This document shows, one piece after another, positions 17,917 to 27,900 of a DNA stretch of 64,000 nt. Source of the DNA: Komagataeibacter swingsii. Lineage in GTDB: Bacteria; Pseudomonadota; Alphaproteobacteria; Acetobacterales; Acetobacteraceae. Position 1 is the first letter of the stretch. Every line of letters starts with the position of its first letter. Position numbers and translations under genes: made by a program. The stretch covers positions 48,789 to 112,788 of the forward strand of contig NZ_NKUB01000012.1 of the NCBI RefSeq assembly GCF_003207895.1. The letters are read 5' to 3'. The notes beneath the pieces are model-generated. The model saw only the letters and a list, made by a program, of their open reading frames with translations, ran no database searches and had not been told where the DNA came from.

Positions 17917-18306
17917 TCATTCCTTGTCGTTCCCCCTTTCTCGAGATGGGGGATTTTCAAAAGCAGGGTTGATCGGGGAGAGAATAAACGTCTCTTCTGC
18001 TTCGCTTCCTAACTCGTCGACCGACATCTCACTTATCATTTTTACAAGAATATCAACGCGGAGTTGCAAATAATGGGAATTCGGATGGTCGTCTTTCAAC
18101 TGACGGCCTTTTTCGTGGCAAAGCACCAGAATGGGGTGCAATGATCTTGCCTGCTCACGCCTGGCAGTTGATGTTTTCGCTGGAGAAGCAATGTATTCAA
18201 TATTGCATCTCAGCGCTAAAATCGCCTGAACCAGCGTCAGACATAGCTGTCCGGATTGTTCGTCATCGATAAGCTCGAAACGCGAGCGAAGTTCATCAAA
18301 CTTCAT
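17917..18306 (-). CDS. Hypothetical protein upstream of the TrbB-like gene
   Basis: A 129-residue soluble protein. I choose ATG 18306 (MKFDELRSRFELIDDEQSGQ) because GAGGA precedes it; the frame stays open to 18345. Mostly helical, acidic and ending in a polar tail (NPPSRERGNDKE). No known domain. It lies 61 bp upstream of the DsbC-like gene on the same strand and may be the first gene of that small operon. Confidence 0.4.
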   Translation of the reverse strand: MKFDELRSRFELIDDEQSGQLCLTLVQAILALRCNIEYIASPAKTSTARREQARSLHPILVLCHEKGRQLKDDHPNSHYLQLRVDILVKMISEMSVDELGSEAEETFILSPINPAFENPPSRERGNDKE

Positions 18307-18850
18307 GTCATCCTCACACGGATCAAGACGAACACACTGAAGCAACGCAGTGCACGGTTGCCATGTTTCTTACGGAGCGCTGGAGCGGCATAACCCGATA
18401 TACTTTGCTATTATTCACGATTTTCGTCGTGATTTAATCTGGTCACCTAGCTACACGGAATCATGATCAGGCTGCCCAATCTACACGATTCCGTCTTGTT
18501 GTAACGTATATCTCATTATTGTTACCGAGTGTTTCATAGATATTCTGCGGGCAACGTATGTTCGAAACATGCGGAGCTATTGCTGGGTGATCGAAGGGCA
18601 GTCATGCCTGGATGGCAAGAAAAAGCGTCTTCTACGTCATCTTGCGATCGGTCGTGGCTTGAAGCAACCACCAACATGCTGGATGACTGACGTATCGGAA
18701 GACATCCGCATCGTACCATCCGACCCATAGATCGCAGGAAATGATCCATGCATGCTCCAAGCGAAGTTGCAAAAGGCTGAAAGAAGTTCAGAATATCTGT
18801 ACTTGGATAATAGATCATGTTAGCATCATGCGATGCGCAGGACCAATATG
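18307..18850. other. Intergenic region, no gene recognised
   Basis: About 540 bases between divergent genes. The part from 18400 to 18540 is AT-rich and may carry promoters for both sides. An open frame on the minus strand (18534-18914) has no recognisable protein features and overlaps the WGR gene, so I do not call it. Confidence 0.4.
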
Positions 18851-19147
18851 ACATCCAGAAGATCAACGAGCGCCGTTCCCCCAGAGAAAACAATACAGCT
18901 TGGACTGTTCCCACTATCGGTCCAGTTGCGCCGTATTCAACCCAGTTTCAATGAGTGGCGGTATTACGGACTGTCAGTTCAGCCCGACCTGTTCGGTGGT
19001 GCCGCGCTTGTTCGTAACTGGGGCAGGATCGGGACAGCTGGCACCCAGCGCGTGGATCTCTATCCGGATGAAGGCGCCGCGGTGAATGCCCTGACCGCGA
19101 TGATCCGTTATCGCCTGAAACGCGGCTATATCGTTACACAGCCATGA
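18851..19147 (+). CDS. WGR-domain protein
   Basis: A 98-residue protein that is almost entirely a WGR domain. The signature is visible as WRYYGLSVQPDLFGGAALVR followed by NWGRIGTAG, where W-G-R gives the domain its name. WGR domains occur in PARPs and in many short bacterial proteins of unknown role and are thought to bind nucleic acid. ATG 18851 (MTSRRS) is preferred over ATG 18833, which lies only six codons upstream. It is a common short accessory gene on alphaproteobacterial plasmids. Confidence 0.75.
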   Translation, partial: TSRRSTSAVPPEKTIQLGLFPLSVQLRRIQPSFNEWRYYGLSVQPDLFGGAALVRNWGRIGTAGTQRVDLYPDEGAAVNALTAMIRYRLKRGYIVTQP

Positions 19148-19531
19148 CTGGCTGCATTACCTGCAGGGGTAACCCGGTGTGATCATCGGACAGGTGATAG
19201 AGATAAATACTGTATCCGCTCACCACGTCATGGAAAATTCGTGTGTGGATATATTCGGACTAAAAAACTTATCATCGACATTGGGGTGAGCCGTAGTTTT
19301 CGTGAAAGGCCCGCTGCATAAGCCAGTTTACGCCGTCTGATAGCGTAATCAGGGGCAGGCTCCGCCGCATACAATTTGCGTAAAACTTGATGTTCATGGT
19401 GCAATGTGATCGATGTAGGCAACGTGCCGCAATATATAATTCAGCTTTCGATACGCCATATTTTGCCGATTGCATAAAGACTTACACTCCGGCAATGTTA
19501 TTCGGTAAAAATATAGCGGAGAGGCTTTATC
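19148..19531. other. Intergenic region upstream of mucR-like gene
   Basis: About 380 bases, AT-rich towards its right end. It probably contains the promoter of the MucR/Ros-like gene. I see no coding feature I can support. Confidence 0.35.
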
Positions 19532-20200
19532 ATGGACCAATCAGACGACCTATCCCCGGCAATTGTAATTGCCATGAGCGACATCGTGGCAGCGCATCTC
19601 GGCAATACCAATACCTCTCTGCCGACAGAACATGTCCCGGCGTTTATCCGCGATGTCTACGCTGCTATCCGCGAAACAACACCGGCCACAGAGAAAAATA
19701 GCAGCATCCCTGCCCAGCAGCCTGCAGTTCCAGTCGGGCAGTCGGTATTTCCTGACTACATCGTCTGTCTGGAAGATGGCAAAAAACTCAAAATGCTCAA
19801 GCGTCACCTGCAGACAAGGTACGGAATGACGCCAACGCAATACCGAGAGAAGTGGCAACTTCCTATGGATTATCCCATGGTTGCTCCGGAGTATGCCAAA
19901 ATGCGGGCGACTCTGGCGCGAGACGCGGGTCTCGGACGTAAGGTTTTGGTGCCCCAGACCGCTCCCGTGGACGAAGCAACCGCAGCACCTTCTGTCGATA
20001 GTGCGACGAAAGAAGTGTTGGTCGACACTGCTGAGGCTGTATTACCCCCCAAAAAAACGATTTCGAAGCGATCCAGGTCGTCGGCAACTGAAACCGGATC
20101 TTCCGCGGCATCGCCAAAGAAAACGCCGGGTTCCAAGACTTCAGCGAGACCGCGTGCGGTACGGAAGACCGGCACGAAAGCAAAAGGGGCCAAGGTCTGA
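19532..20200 (+). CDS. MucR/Ros-family transcriptional regulator
   Basis: A 222-residue protein. Residues about 1-45 form the N-terminal oligomerisation region (VIAMSDIVAAHLGNTNTSLP), and residues about 72-135 are the Ros/MucR zinc-finger-like domain (YIVCLEDGKKLKMLKRHLQT, then RYGMTPTQYREKWQLP). The C-terminal 65 residues are an unusual Ser/Lys/Ala/Pro-rich basic tail ending in GTKAKGAKV, like histone H1 tails; typical MucR proteins end soon after the finger. The tail could bind DNA non-specifically. MucR/Ros proteins silence horizontally acquired and virulence or conjugation genes, which fits this location. Confidence 0.85.
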   Translation: MDQSDDLSPAIVIAMSDIVAAHLGNTNTSLPTEHVPAFIRDVYAAIRETTPATEKNSSIPAQQPAVPVGQSVFPDYIVCLEDGKKLKMLKRHLQTRYGMTPTQYREKWQLPMDYPMVAPEYAKMRATLARDAGLGRKVLVPQTAPVDEATAAPSVDSATKEVLVDTAEAVLPPKKTISKRSRSSATETGSSAASPKKTPGSKTSARPRAVRKTGTKAKGAKV

Positions 20201-20269
20201 CTGATCAGCCCGGCCTATCCGGCTTTGTCATAAGGCAGCCAGGCATCACCCGAACGTCAGGATGATCAG

Positions 20270-20422
20270 ATGGTGAATGTTCATGAGGAAGATGTTCGAG
20301 TTATCATTGCGCCAGTTCGCGCCACACTGCTCAAACTGGAAGATCTCGTCGCCGGGATTACCGATCTGAACGGGCATGATGAAATTGACTTTGGACAGTC
20401 TGTAGGTGACGAAAGCTGGTGA
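20270..20422 (+). pseudogene. MazE-type antitoxin remnant (C-terminal part only)
   Basis: A 50-codon frame whose residues LKLEDLVAGITDLNGHDEID match the toxin-binding C-terminus of MazE/ChpAI-type antitoxins. The N-terminal AbrB-like DNA-binding part (KWGNS motif) is missing: the bases before ATG 20270 do not encode it. The stop overlaps the GTG start of the following mazF-like sequence (GGTGA), preserving the usual coupling. Probably a relic of a mazEF module. Confidence 0.65.
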
Positions 20423-20824
20423 ACACCAAATCGCAGGTCACGTGGGTTCCGGACTGCGGCGACATTGTCTGGTTGGAATTTGATCCCTCAGCCGGGGCGG
20501 AAACGGGCTGTGCATCGGCCTGCGGTGCTTCTCAGCCCTGCAAGTTATAATGCCAAAGCGGGGATGACGCTTTGCTGCCCCATGACCACTAAAATCAAAG
20601 GCTATCCGTTTGAAGTAGCCGTAGTAGTAAAACCCGCCAGTGTGGTCCTCTCTGATCAGGTGAGAAGTCTGGACTGGCGGATGCGGAACGCGAAGCTCAA
20701 AGGAAAGGTCTCGGCAAAGGAAATTGAGGCAGTTCGTCAGCATGCCAGATTACTGGCTGGCCGAGGAAAACAGGGAAGCCCGAACATTTCTATGTATTCA
20801 AACATGTCCTGCCGGACTTCTTAA
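20419..20824 (+). pseudogene. MazF-type toxin, frameshifted
   Basis: The frame from GTG 20419 gives WVPDCGDIVWLEFDPSAG, the start of MazF-type endoribonucleases, but runs to a stop at about 20549. The rest continues in the next frame from about 20500: RAVHRPAVLLSPASYNAKAG, then TLCCPMTTKIKGYPFEV and a C-terminal LDWRMRNAKLKGKVSAKEIE helix. One base has been gained or lost around 20490-20510. The gene would not make a full toxin unless frameshifting occurs. It follows the truncated antitoxin directly. Confidence 0.75.
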
Positions 20825-21175
20825 TATGTGTTGTAGGTTCGACGCTCCATGCGCTTGTCTGATGAGCGATCAACCACGTTCTACGCCGACATACAGGGCA
20901 ACGTTGGCCTCTGCGCCAGAAAACGGAAACATGAGATGTGCAGCACAGCCGAACAGGGTCACGTTCGGTTGCGGCTGCCAGCACATTCCTGGCGGTAGGT
21001 TGCTATACGTTAGCAATGGCACCGGGCTGTGGTCGGGTTTTGTAATCTAATTGGGCAGGGGTGTGAAATCACCTGTTTCAGTCTGGGTGCGGGGTGAGTC
21101 TGGAGCCTTATCCTGACGCCGATGAGCGTTCAAAACGCCGGGTACCGGCTAGACGAGCCATCAGCCCGCATATGA
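20825..21175. other. Region without a supported gene
   Basis: About 350 bases between the mazF relic and the IS5 remnant. A minus-strand open frame (20790-20984) contains a CPVCRRRTW zinc-finger-like stretch, but it overlaps the mazF relic and lacks a clear start region, so I leave it uncalled. The region probably contains eroded IS sequence. Confidence 0.3.
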
Positions 21176-21856
21176 GTGCGGCTGCACAACGCGGGCCTAT
21201 GTATGATACCGGTGATCGGGTTGAAAAAGGCAGAGCTGGGTACCGAGGGCACGACAGCATCATGTCCGTCCGTAGCAAGGAACTTTAACAGATGCTCAAA
21301 TCCGAGATACGAGCCTAGCCAGCTGTGGCAGAGCAGCACAAGTGGGCAAGACGCCACGCCTTCGGTGGGTGTTATTGACAGCCAGTCGGTTAAAACCGCT
21401 ACAACAGCGGCCGCTGTGGTTATGACGCGAGCAAAAAAAATCAAGGGTCGCGAGCGGCATATCTCGACCGACACGCTGTGTCATGTCGTGGCAGCTGTCG
21501 TGCATCCCGCCGACATTCAGGATCATAACGGTGCGCCGCCGGCAGCAACCAAAATACGCTCATTGTTCGCTTGGCTGCGCCATCTGATTGGTGAGGGTGG
21601 ATATGCTGGCGAGAAGTTGCGTGGTGTGCTGGTCGAACGTGGCCGACGGACGATCGAGATCGTCAAGCGCAGCGATCGGGCTGAAGGCTTCATCATCATG
21701 CCGAAACGCTGGATCGTGGAGCGTCGCTTCGTATGGCTCGGACGCTGCCGCCGTTTCACGAAACATGTCGAGGCACCAATCTCGTTATCCTGTGCACAGT
21801 TGATGATTGTCCATATCTGCAGGGTGCTGAGACAAATCAATCAAACCGCTTTCTAA
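21176..21856 (+). pseudogene. IS5-family transposase remnant
   Basis: From about 21310 the frame matches the C-terminal two thirds of IS5-family DDE transposases: GVIDSQSVKTATTAAAVVMT (first Asp), KKIKGRERHISTDTL, AAVVHPADIQDHNGAP, GYAGEKLRGVLVE and WIVERRFVWLGRCRRFTKH (final Glu). The second catalytic Asp, normally in an ADGGYAG motif, reads GEGGYAG, so Glu replaces it. The N-terminal third is not recognisable. The element is dead. A palindrome (AGGCTCT-AAC-AGAGCCT, 21860-21876) follows the stop codon. Confidence 0.75.
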
Positions 21857-21859
21857 TTC

Positions 21860-21876
21860 AGGCTCTAACAGAGCCT
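21860..21876. terminator. Short palindrome after IS5 remnant
   Basis: AGGCTCT-AAC-AGAGCCT forms a perfect 7-bp stem with a 3-base loop just after the transposase stop, followed by TTAAATTC. It could be a weak terminator or a trace of IS ends; GGCTCT is also found near the start-side end of the IS1031-like relic at about 31625. Confidence 0.35.
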
Positions 21877-21913
21877 TAAATTCACATATGAAATTATCGC
21901 TTACTCTAAATAT

Positions 21914-21932
21914 AGAAATGATAATCATTTTC
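21914..21932. promoter_or_regulatory. Fur-box-like sequence upstream of the metal-efflux operon
   Basis: AGAAATGATAATCATTTTC matches the classical 19-bp Fur box in 15 of 19 positions by my count, with the core ATGATAATCAT intact. An AT-rich CATAATATAAAT follows and could be the -10 region, so the box would overlap the promoter of the gene starting at 22028. This suggests iron (or another Fur-family metal) control of the downstream operon. Alphaproteobacteria may use other Fur-family regulators or motifs, so binding is not certain. Confidence 0.5.
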
Positions 21933-22027
21933 ATAATATAAATTCTCTTTTGTAGACCGGATGTTCAGGTTCACGTCAGGTTTCTCTGTTACCGTCAGAA
22001 AGTCATCGTCGTGATGGCAGGAACTTT

Positions 22028-22531
22028 ATGTACGCCGGGGAACAGACGCTTATTATGCAAAGGATAGTGCGGGATAGTCTGTATGCAGCCTGTATTTTCT
22101 TCCTAGGGGTGTCGGCCGCTTGGGCGGATGATGGGACAGAGGGCATATGTATGACGGTCCGGCATGGTATACGTTTGCATGTAGATGGCATGTATGGGGG
22201 TTATCCCCATTCCGTACTGCGTGACGCCGTGCTGCAGGGCGTGGCGTGCCCCTCTGATGAAGCTGAACGGCATGTCTTCGGTCTCATTGCCGACCCGCCG
22301 CCACACCTGCGTATTTCCGTTACGAGGCCCATGGGGCAGGGGCAGCAGGGGGCGATTTCGGCCCGGCTGTTCTCGCAGGGGCATTTTGTCATCGGGGAAC
22401 GCATGTCCCTTTCGCCCCTGGCGCGTTCGCAGTCCCCGTTTTCGGTCACGTCCGAGATCAATCTGCTGATGGCGCGACTGTGGAGCGATTTGGCCGAACG
22501 GATCAGCCATGGTGGTCGCGCCATTCCATGA
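22028..22531 (+). CDS. Small periplasmic protein, first gene of the RND operon
   Basis: A 167-residue protein from ATG 22028 (AGGAA six bases upstream). A signal peptide (YAACIFFLGVSAAWA, cleavage before DDG) directs it to the periplasm. Conserved blocks shared with the paralog at 37246-37740 are GIRLHVDG, YGGYPHSVLRDAVL, VACPS, GQGQQG and LFSQGHFVIGERMSLSP. Three cysteines occur, at GICMTV, VACPS and in the signal peptide. It ends 11 bp before the CzcC-like gene. I recognise no family; a periplasmic metal chaperone or accessory role for the efflux pump is inferred from position. Confidence 0.7.
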   Translation: MYAGEQTLIMQRIVRDSLYAACIFFLGVSAAWADDGTEGICMTVRHGIRLHVDGMYGGYPHSVLRDAVLQGVACPSDEAERHVFGLIADPPPHLRISVTRPMGQGQQGAISARLFSQGHFVIGERMSLSPLARSQSPFSVTSEINLLMARLWSDLAERISHGGRAIP

Positions 22532-22542
22532 TGGCCTGAAGC

Positions 22543-23799
22543 ATGAACCGCGCCATCCCCCCCATCCCCCCCATCGTGTCGATCGCCATGGCCTGTGCCC
22601 TGCCATGGATGGCCCTGGCCCAGGACGCCCGCCCTGGCCCATCCTTCCATGAAGCCGTCGGCATGGCCTGGGCGATCGATCCCGTCCGCACCGAACTTCA
22701 GGTCGGCCATCATTCCGCCCGCGCCCGCGCCAGCGCTGCCGGGTCATGGTTTGCCGGCGGCCCGACCCTGTCGGGTGAATACATGGATGACCACATGCTG
22801 GGCAGTAACGAAGGCTATACAACCTATCAGGGCGGCGTATCGGTGCCGCTGTGGTTGCCGGGGCAGGGCAGTGCAACAAAACAGGTAGCCAGCGCGGAAG
22901 CCGCGTCGATTGATGAGCAGCTCAATGTCGAACACATGGCGCTATCCATCCGGGTGCTGGACGCAGCTGCCGCCGCCCTGATTGCCCGTACCCGGATGGA
23001 TGTGGCCCATGCCCTGTACGATGCGACAGCGCGCATGGCCGGCAATGCGACGCATGCGGTGCATGGTGGGGAACTGGCCTCGGTCGATGGGCAGATGGCG
23101 CAGGCGGCGATGGAGAACGCGCGCAATGAACTGGCCCTGGCACAGGAGGAAGCGCAGAACGCGACTACGGCCCTGGAGGTGCTGCTGGGGCGCCCGGTTG
23201 TGCCTGACCTGAGCCGTTATGGTGGCGGCGACGTGACGCAGGCCCGTTTTGTCAGCCCGCGCGACATGGAAGACAACGATCCCCGCATAAAGGTCGCGCA
23301 CCGCAATGTGGAAGCCGCCGAAGCGAACATGAAACTGGCGCGCCGTTCGTTCATGCCCAACCCGGAAATCGGCGTGGACGCCATTCATGAAAAGCAGTAC
23401 GGCAGCCCGTGGGATGATCGTGTGGGCGTGAATTTCAGCATCCCCCTGCCCAGCGAGGTCCGTAACACCCCCATCATGTCCGAAGCCCGCAACCGCCTGG
23501 CCACGGCCACCAGCCAGGAAACGCAGGCGCGGCGCATGGTGCATCTGGAAATGATGCGCGTGCGTGAACGCCTGATCGCGGCCACCACGGCACGACAGGC
23601 TACCCGCAGTGCCGCAGAGAATATGGAAAAGCGGGCCCAGGCGCAGGAACGGGCCTGGCAAGTAGGCGAAGCCGGTGTGGATACGGCGCTTGCCGCCCGG
23701 CAGGCGGCCGCCAATACCCGACTGGCCAGTGTCCGGGCTGAAGTGGAATGGCATGTCGCCAGCATCCGCATGCTGATTGCAACAGGTGTCGTGCCATGA
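22543..23799 (+). CDS. Outer-membrane factor of HME-RND pump (CzcC/CusC-like)
   Basis: A 418-residue TolC-family protein with a signal peptide (IVSIAMACALPWMALA). Two outer-membrane efflux protein repeats follow, with long alpha-helical regions rich in Ala, Glu and Arg (NVEAAEANMKLARRSFMPNP is typical) and strands such as GVSVPLWLPGQ and GVNFSIPLP. TolC-type trimers form the exit duct of tripartite pumps. Its TGA stop overlaps the ATG of the adaptor gene. The organisation C-B-A matches czcCBA and cusCBA-like operons. Confidence 0.85.
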   Translation: MNRAIPPIPPIVSIAMACALPWMALAQDARPGPSFHEAVGMAWAIDPVRTELQVGHHSARARASAAGSWFAGGPTLSGEYMDDHMLGSNEGYTTYQGGVSVPLWLPGQGSATKQVASAEAASIDEQLNVEHMALSIRVLDAAAAALIARTRMDVAHALYDATARMAGNATHAVHGGELASVDGQMAQAAMENARNELALAQEEAQNATTALEVLLGRPVVPDLSRYGGGDVTQARFVSPRDMEDNDPRIKVAHRNVEAAEANMKLARRSFMPNPEIGVDAIHEKQYGSPWDDRVGVNFSIPLPSEVRNTPIMSEARNRLATATSQETQARRMVHLEMMRVRERLIAATTARQATRSAAENMEKRAQAQERAWQVGEAGVDTALAARQAAANTRLASVRAEVEWHVASIRMLIATGVVP

Positions 23800-24947
23800 A
23801 GCGGATTGCCTCCATCCTGTTTCTTCTCGGCCTGTCCGCCCTGCCTGCCCATGCCGGGGAGGGGACGCTGCCCCCGATCGTGAAGCTGGACGGGGCGGCG
23901 GTTGCCAATGAAGGGGTAACCATCGTCACAGCCACGCCGGGTCGCGTGGCACCCATGCTGCCGGTCATGAGCCGGGTCATGCCCGATACGACGCGGGTCG
24001 TTCATATCCATCCCGCCGGCAGTGGCAAGGTGCTGGCAGTACTGGTACAGCCCGGAGCATCCGTGCAGCGGGGGCAGGCGCTGGTGCGCTATCAGGATCA
24101 TTCCCTGCATGTTGCGCGCCTGCAGGCGGTTCAGATGCGTGCAGCGCTTGCTGCCGCCATTGCGGCCCGGACCGATGCGGCAGGCGCGGTGCAGCGGGCT
24201 AGGGCACTGGCTGGCGAGAGCATATCATTGGCCGAACTGCGCCGCAGGCAGGACGTGCTGGCACAGGCGGATGCCACCATGCGTGCACGCCAGGCGGATG
24301 TGGACACGTTGGGCCACCGTTTTGCCGAGGAGTTCAATTCATCATCGGAGCAGGACAGTCAGGGCGCGGAAGACGAAACCTCGACCCTGATCTCCCCTGT
24401 CAACGGCATGGTGCAGGTGATCGGTACGTCAGTGGCGGGTGATGTGGACCCGAGCATGGACGTGGCGAGCGTGGCAGATCTGTCCAGCGTATGGATCGTT
24501 TCCGATATCCCGCCCGATCAGGCGGCGCGGATCGCACCAGGCGGCCAGCAGGTAACGCGGACGGCAGACGGCCCGTTTACATCCCGTATCGATACGGTGG
24601 ACGGGATGGCCAGTTCCCTGACCGGGCTGGTCCGGGTCATAAGCCGTGTGTCAAACCCCACTGGCGCGCTGGTGCCCGGTATGGTGCTGGATTCCGCACT
24701 GGCTCAGCGTGACAGCGTGGCGGGTCTTGTCGTGCCGTCCGAAGCCATCCAGCAGATTGACGGGCGCAGCGTCGTGTTCGTGCGGGTGAACGCGACGGAC
24801 TACCGGCCGGTCGTGGTCGATGTGGCACTGGATGACGGGCGGCAGGCAGTGCTGCGTTCCGGCCTGACAGAGGGCGAGCCGGTGGTGGGTCATGGTAGTT
24901 TTGCCCTGCGTTCCGTCATCGGTCTGGCCGGAATGGATGCAGACTGA
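23796..24947 (+). CDS. Periplasmic adaptor of HME-RND pump (CzcB/CusB-like)
   Basis: A 383-residue membrane-fusion protein. ATG 23796 (MKRIASILFLLGLSALPAHA, signal peptide) overlaps the upstream stop. The HlyD-type barrel-sandwich parts are visible: VVHIHPAGSGKVLAVLVQPG with GASVQRGQALVRYQD, an alpha hairpin, then TLISPVNGMVQVIGTSVAGD. The C-terminal domain has SVAGLVVPSEAIQQIDGRSV and VFVRV, typical of the family. No Met-rich copper-binding N-terminus as in CusB is seen. It bridges the outer-membrane duct and the RND pump. Confidence 0.85.
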   Translation: MKRIASILFLLGLSALPAHAGEGTLPPIVKLDGAAVANEGVTIVTATPGRVAPMLPVMSRVMPDTTRVVHIHPAGSGKVLAVLVQPGASVQRGQALVRYQDHSLHVARLQAVQMRAALAAAIAARTDAAGAVQRARALAGESISLAELRRRQDVLAQADATMRARQADVDTLGHRFAEEFNSSSEQDSQGAEDETSTLISPVNGMVQVIGTSVAGDVDPSMDVASVADLSSVWIVSDIPPDQAARIAPGGQQVTRTADGPFTSRIDTVDGMASSLTGLVRVISRVSNPTGALVPGMVLDSALAQRDSVAGLVVPSEAIQQIDGRSVVFVRVNATDYRPVVVDVALDDGRQAVLRSGLTEGEPVVGHGSFALRSVIGLAGMDAD

Positions 24948-27900
24948 TGGCACATGCCTACCTTGCCACCCTGATCCGCGCGCGCATGCTGGTGCTGGGC
25001 GGTCTTGGCCTGCTGCTGGCCGCGGGCATCATGACTGTCCTGGGCCTGCCGGTGGAAGCGGTGCCGGATATTTCGCCCCGGCAGGTTCTCGTCTCGGTCG
25101 TGGCGCCGGGCCTTGCGACGGAGGAAGTGGAAAAACTCATCACCTTTCCCGTCGAGACCAGCATGACCGGAATCCCCGGCATGACTGACCTGCGTTCCGT
25201 ATCGCGCGGCGGCGTCTCGGTGGTGTATGTGCAGTTTGCCGATGATACCGACATCAACCTGGACCGCACCCGCGTGAACGAGCGCATACAGCAGGCGCGC
25301 GCCAGCATATCCGTGCCCGGCATTACCGTCAGCATGGGGCCGCTGGCTACCGGCATGGGCGAGATCATGCAGTTCCAGATCCGTGGCGCGGGGGGTTCGC
25401 TCATGGAACTCAACCGCATCATGAACTGGACCGTGGTGCCGCAGATGCGTCTTGTACCCGGTGTGGTGGATGTCAACGTCAATGGCGGGGCGGAAGAAAC
25501 CTATGAGGTGACGCTGGACCCCGCGCGGCTGATCGGCAGCAACCTTTCGGTAGGCGAGGTCTATCGTGCGGTGGATGCCGGCAACGCGGCATCCGGCGGC
25601 GGATGGATCACGCACCATGCCGAACAGCAGAGCGTGGTCGGACGCGGGCTGGTCGGCAGCCTGGCCGACTTTGGCAACATTGCCGTGCGCACCAACCCCG
25701 ATGGGTCCGCCGTGCGGCTGCGCGATCTTGGCCGCGTGCGCGCAGGCGCGCGCACCCGTCTGGGGGCGGTAACGCGTGACGGGCAGGGCGAGATCGTGAT
25801 CGGCGTGGTGATGATGGAAAGCGGGGCGAGTTCCAACGCAACGCTTGCCGCCATCAACCGTGCGCTGCCGGGCATACGGCAGGCTTTGCCCGCAGGCGTC
25901 ACGATCGAACCCTATTACACCCGCGCCACCCTGACCGGGCAGACCATCGCCACCGTGCGTGACAACCTGGTCATGGGCGCCGTGCTGGTGGTGGGGGTGC
26001 TGGTGGTGGTGATCGGGAGCTGGCAGGCCGCCCTTGTCATTGCCTCGGTCATTCCGGTTGCCCTTGTCTGCGCGATGGCGGGCATGCGGCAGTTCGGTAT
26101 CTCGGCCAACCTGCTCAGCCTTGGCGCAATCGATTTCGGCATGATTGTCGATGGTTCGCTGGTGGTGATCGAACATGTGCTGTCGCGCAGGGAGGAGGAG
26201 CCGGACGCCGAATTCATTCCGCTGGTCATCTCCTCCGTGCAGCAGGTCATGCGCCCGGTGGGGTTTGCCATACTGGTCATCATCATGGTCTATCTGCCGA
26301 TCCTGACCCTGCAGGGGATAGAGGGGCACATGTTCCGCCCCATGGCGCAGACGGTCATCATGGCGCTGCTGGCGTCGCTGGCGTACTGCTTCATCTGCGT
26401 GCCCGTTCTGGCCGCCCTTGCGCTGGGGGGCGTGCGGCCTGCGGGTGATACGCGGCTGATTGCCTTCCTGCGCCGGCCCTATACCCATATGGTGACATGG
26501 GGGGAAACCCATCCACGCATCCTGTTTGGCGGTACGCTGGTGGTGCTGGCCCTTTCAGCGGGGCTTGCGATGAGGCTGGGCGGTGAGTTCATTCCCCAGC
26601 TTGATGAAGGGGCGCTGGCGGTCACCACCACGCGGCTGCCCTCGGCCTCGCTTGATACGGTTCTGGCGTCAGTCACGAAGCAGGAGCAGATCCTGCGCCG
26701 CTTCCCCGAAGTGCGCGCGGTGGTCAGCAATACCGGCACATCGGCCATTCCCACCGACCCGATGGGCGTGAACGAGACCGACAGCTTCATCTTCCTCAAC
26801 CCACCCGCCACATGGAAAACCGCCCGCACGCAGGCGGGGCTGGTCGCCGCGATGGATGATACCCTGCGGCGCGAACTGCCCGATGCGCTGTATTCATGGA
26901 GCCAGCCGGTGCAGATGCGCATGGATGACCTGCTCTCTGGCGTGCGCACGCAGATTGCCGTCTCGATCTTTGGCGATGACCTGGCCATGCTGGCCGAGCT
27001 GGGTGACCGGGTGGTGGCGGCTATGTCCGGCGTGAAGGGGGCAGCGGACGTGGCGGCTGCGGGGGACGGCACCGTGCCGCTGATCGTGGTCGACATTGAC
27101 CGCACGCAGGCTGCCAGCCGCAATGTGGCGGTGCAGGACATTCTCGATACGGTGGAGGCCATAGGCGGGCATATCGGCGCCCGGCCGGTGATCGTGGATA
27201 ACGCCATCATCGGCACGCAGGTCCGCCTTGACCCCCGCGTGGCGACATCCGCCGCCGCCATTGGCGCGCTGCAGGTCCGGCGGATGGACGGGCAGGGGAA
27301 TGCGATGCTGTCACAGGTGGCGCATGTGCATGAAGTCGATGGGCCGCCGCGCATAAGCCGCGACCGGGTACGCCGGCGCATGGTGGTGCAGGCCAATGTG
27401 CGCGGGCGTGATCTGTCTTCCTATGTAGCCGAAGCACAGGCCCGTGTGGCGCGGGACGTGAAGCTGCCCGCGGGCTATACCATGCAGTGGGACGGGCAGT
27501 TCCGTAACCTGCAATCAGCTACAAGGCGGCTGGAGATCGTGCTGCCCGTTGCCCTTGGCCTGATCTTTGCGCTGCTGGTGGTGGCGTTTGGCGCAGTGCG
27601 GCCCGCGCTGCTGGTGTTCGTCAACCTGCCGGTGGCGGCAACCGGCGGCATCGTGGCGCTGACGCTGCGCGGCATGCCGTTCAGCATTTCGGCGGGGATC
27701 GGCTTCATCGCGCTGTTTGGCGTGGCGATCCTGAATGGCGTGGTGCTGGTCAGTGAGATCGCAGCCCTGCGGGCACGGGGAATGGCCGTGGCACAGGCGG
27801 CCTTTGCGGCCGCGGAATCCCGCTTCCGTCCCGTCATGGCTACAGCCCTTGTCGCCAGCCTTGGCTTTTTTCCCATGGCGTTTTCCGAAAGTGCGGGCGC

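Noticed and set aside
18534..18914. Minus-strand open frame of 126 codons
   Set aside because: No ribosome site or family, and it overlaps the WGR-domain gene.
24890..26512. Long minus-strand open frame of 540 codons opposite the RND pump gene
   Set aside because: It is antisense to a clear pump gene, is rich in His, Gly and Arg as expected of reverse reading of GC-rich codons, and has no domain.
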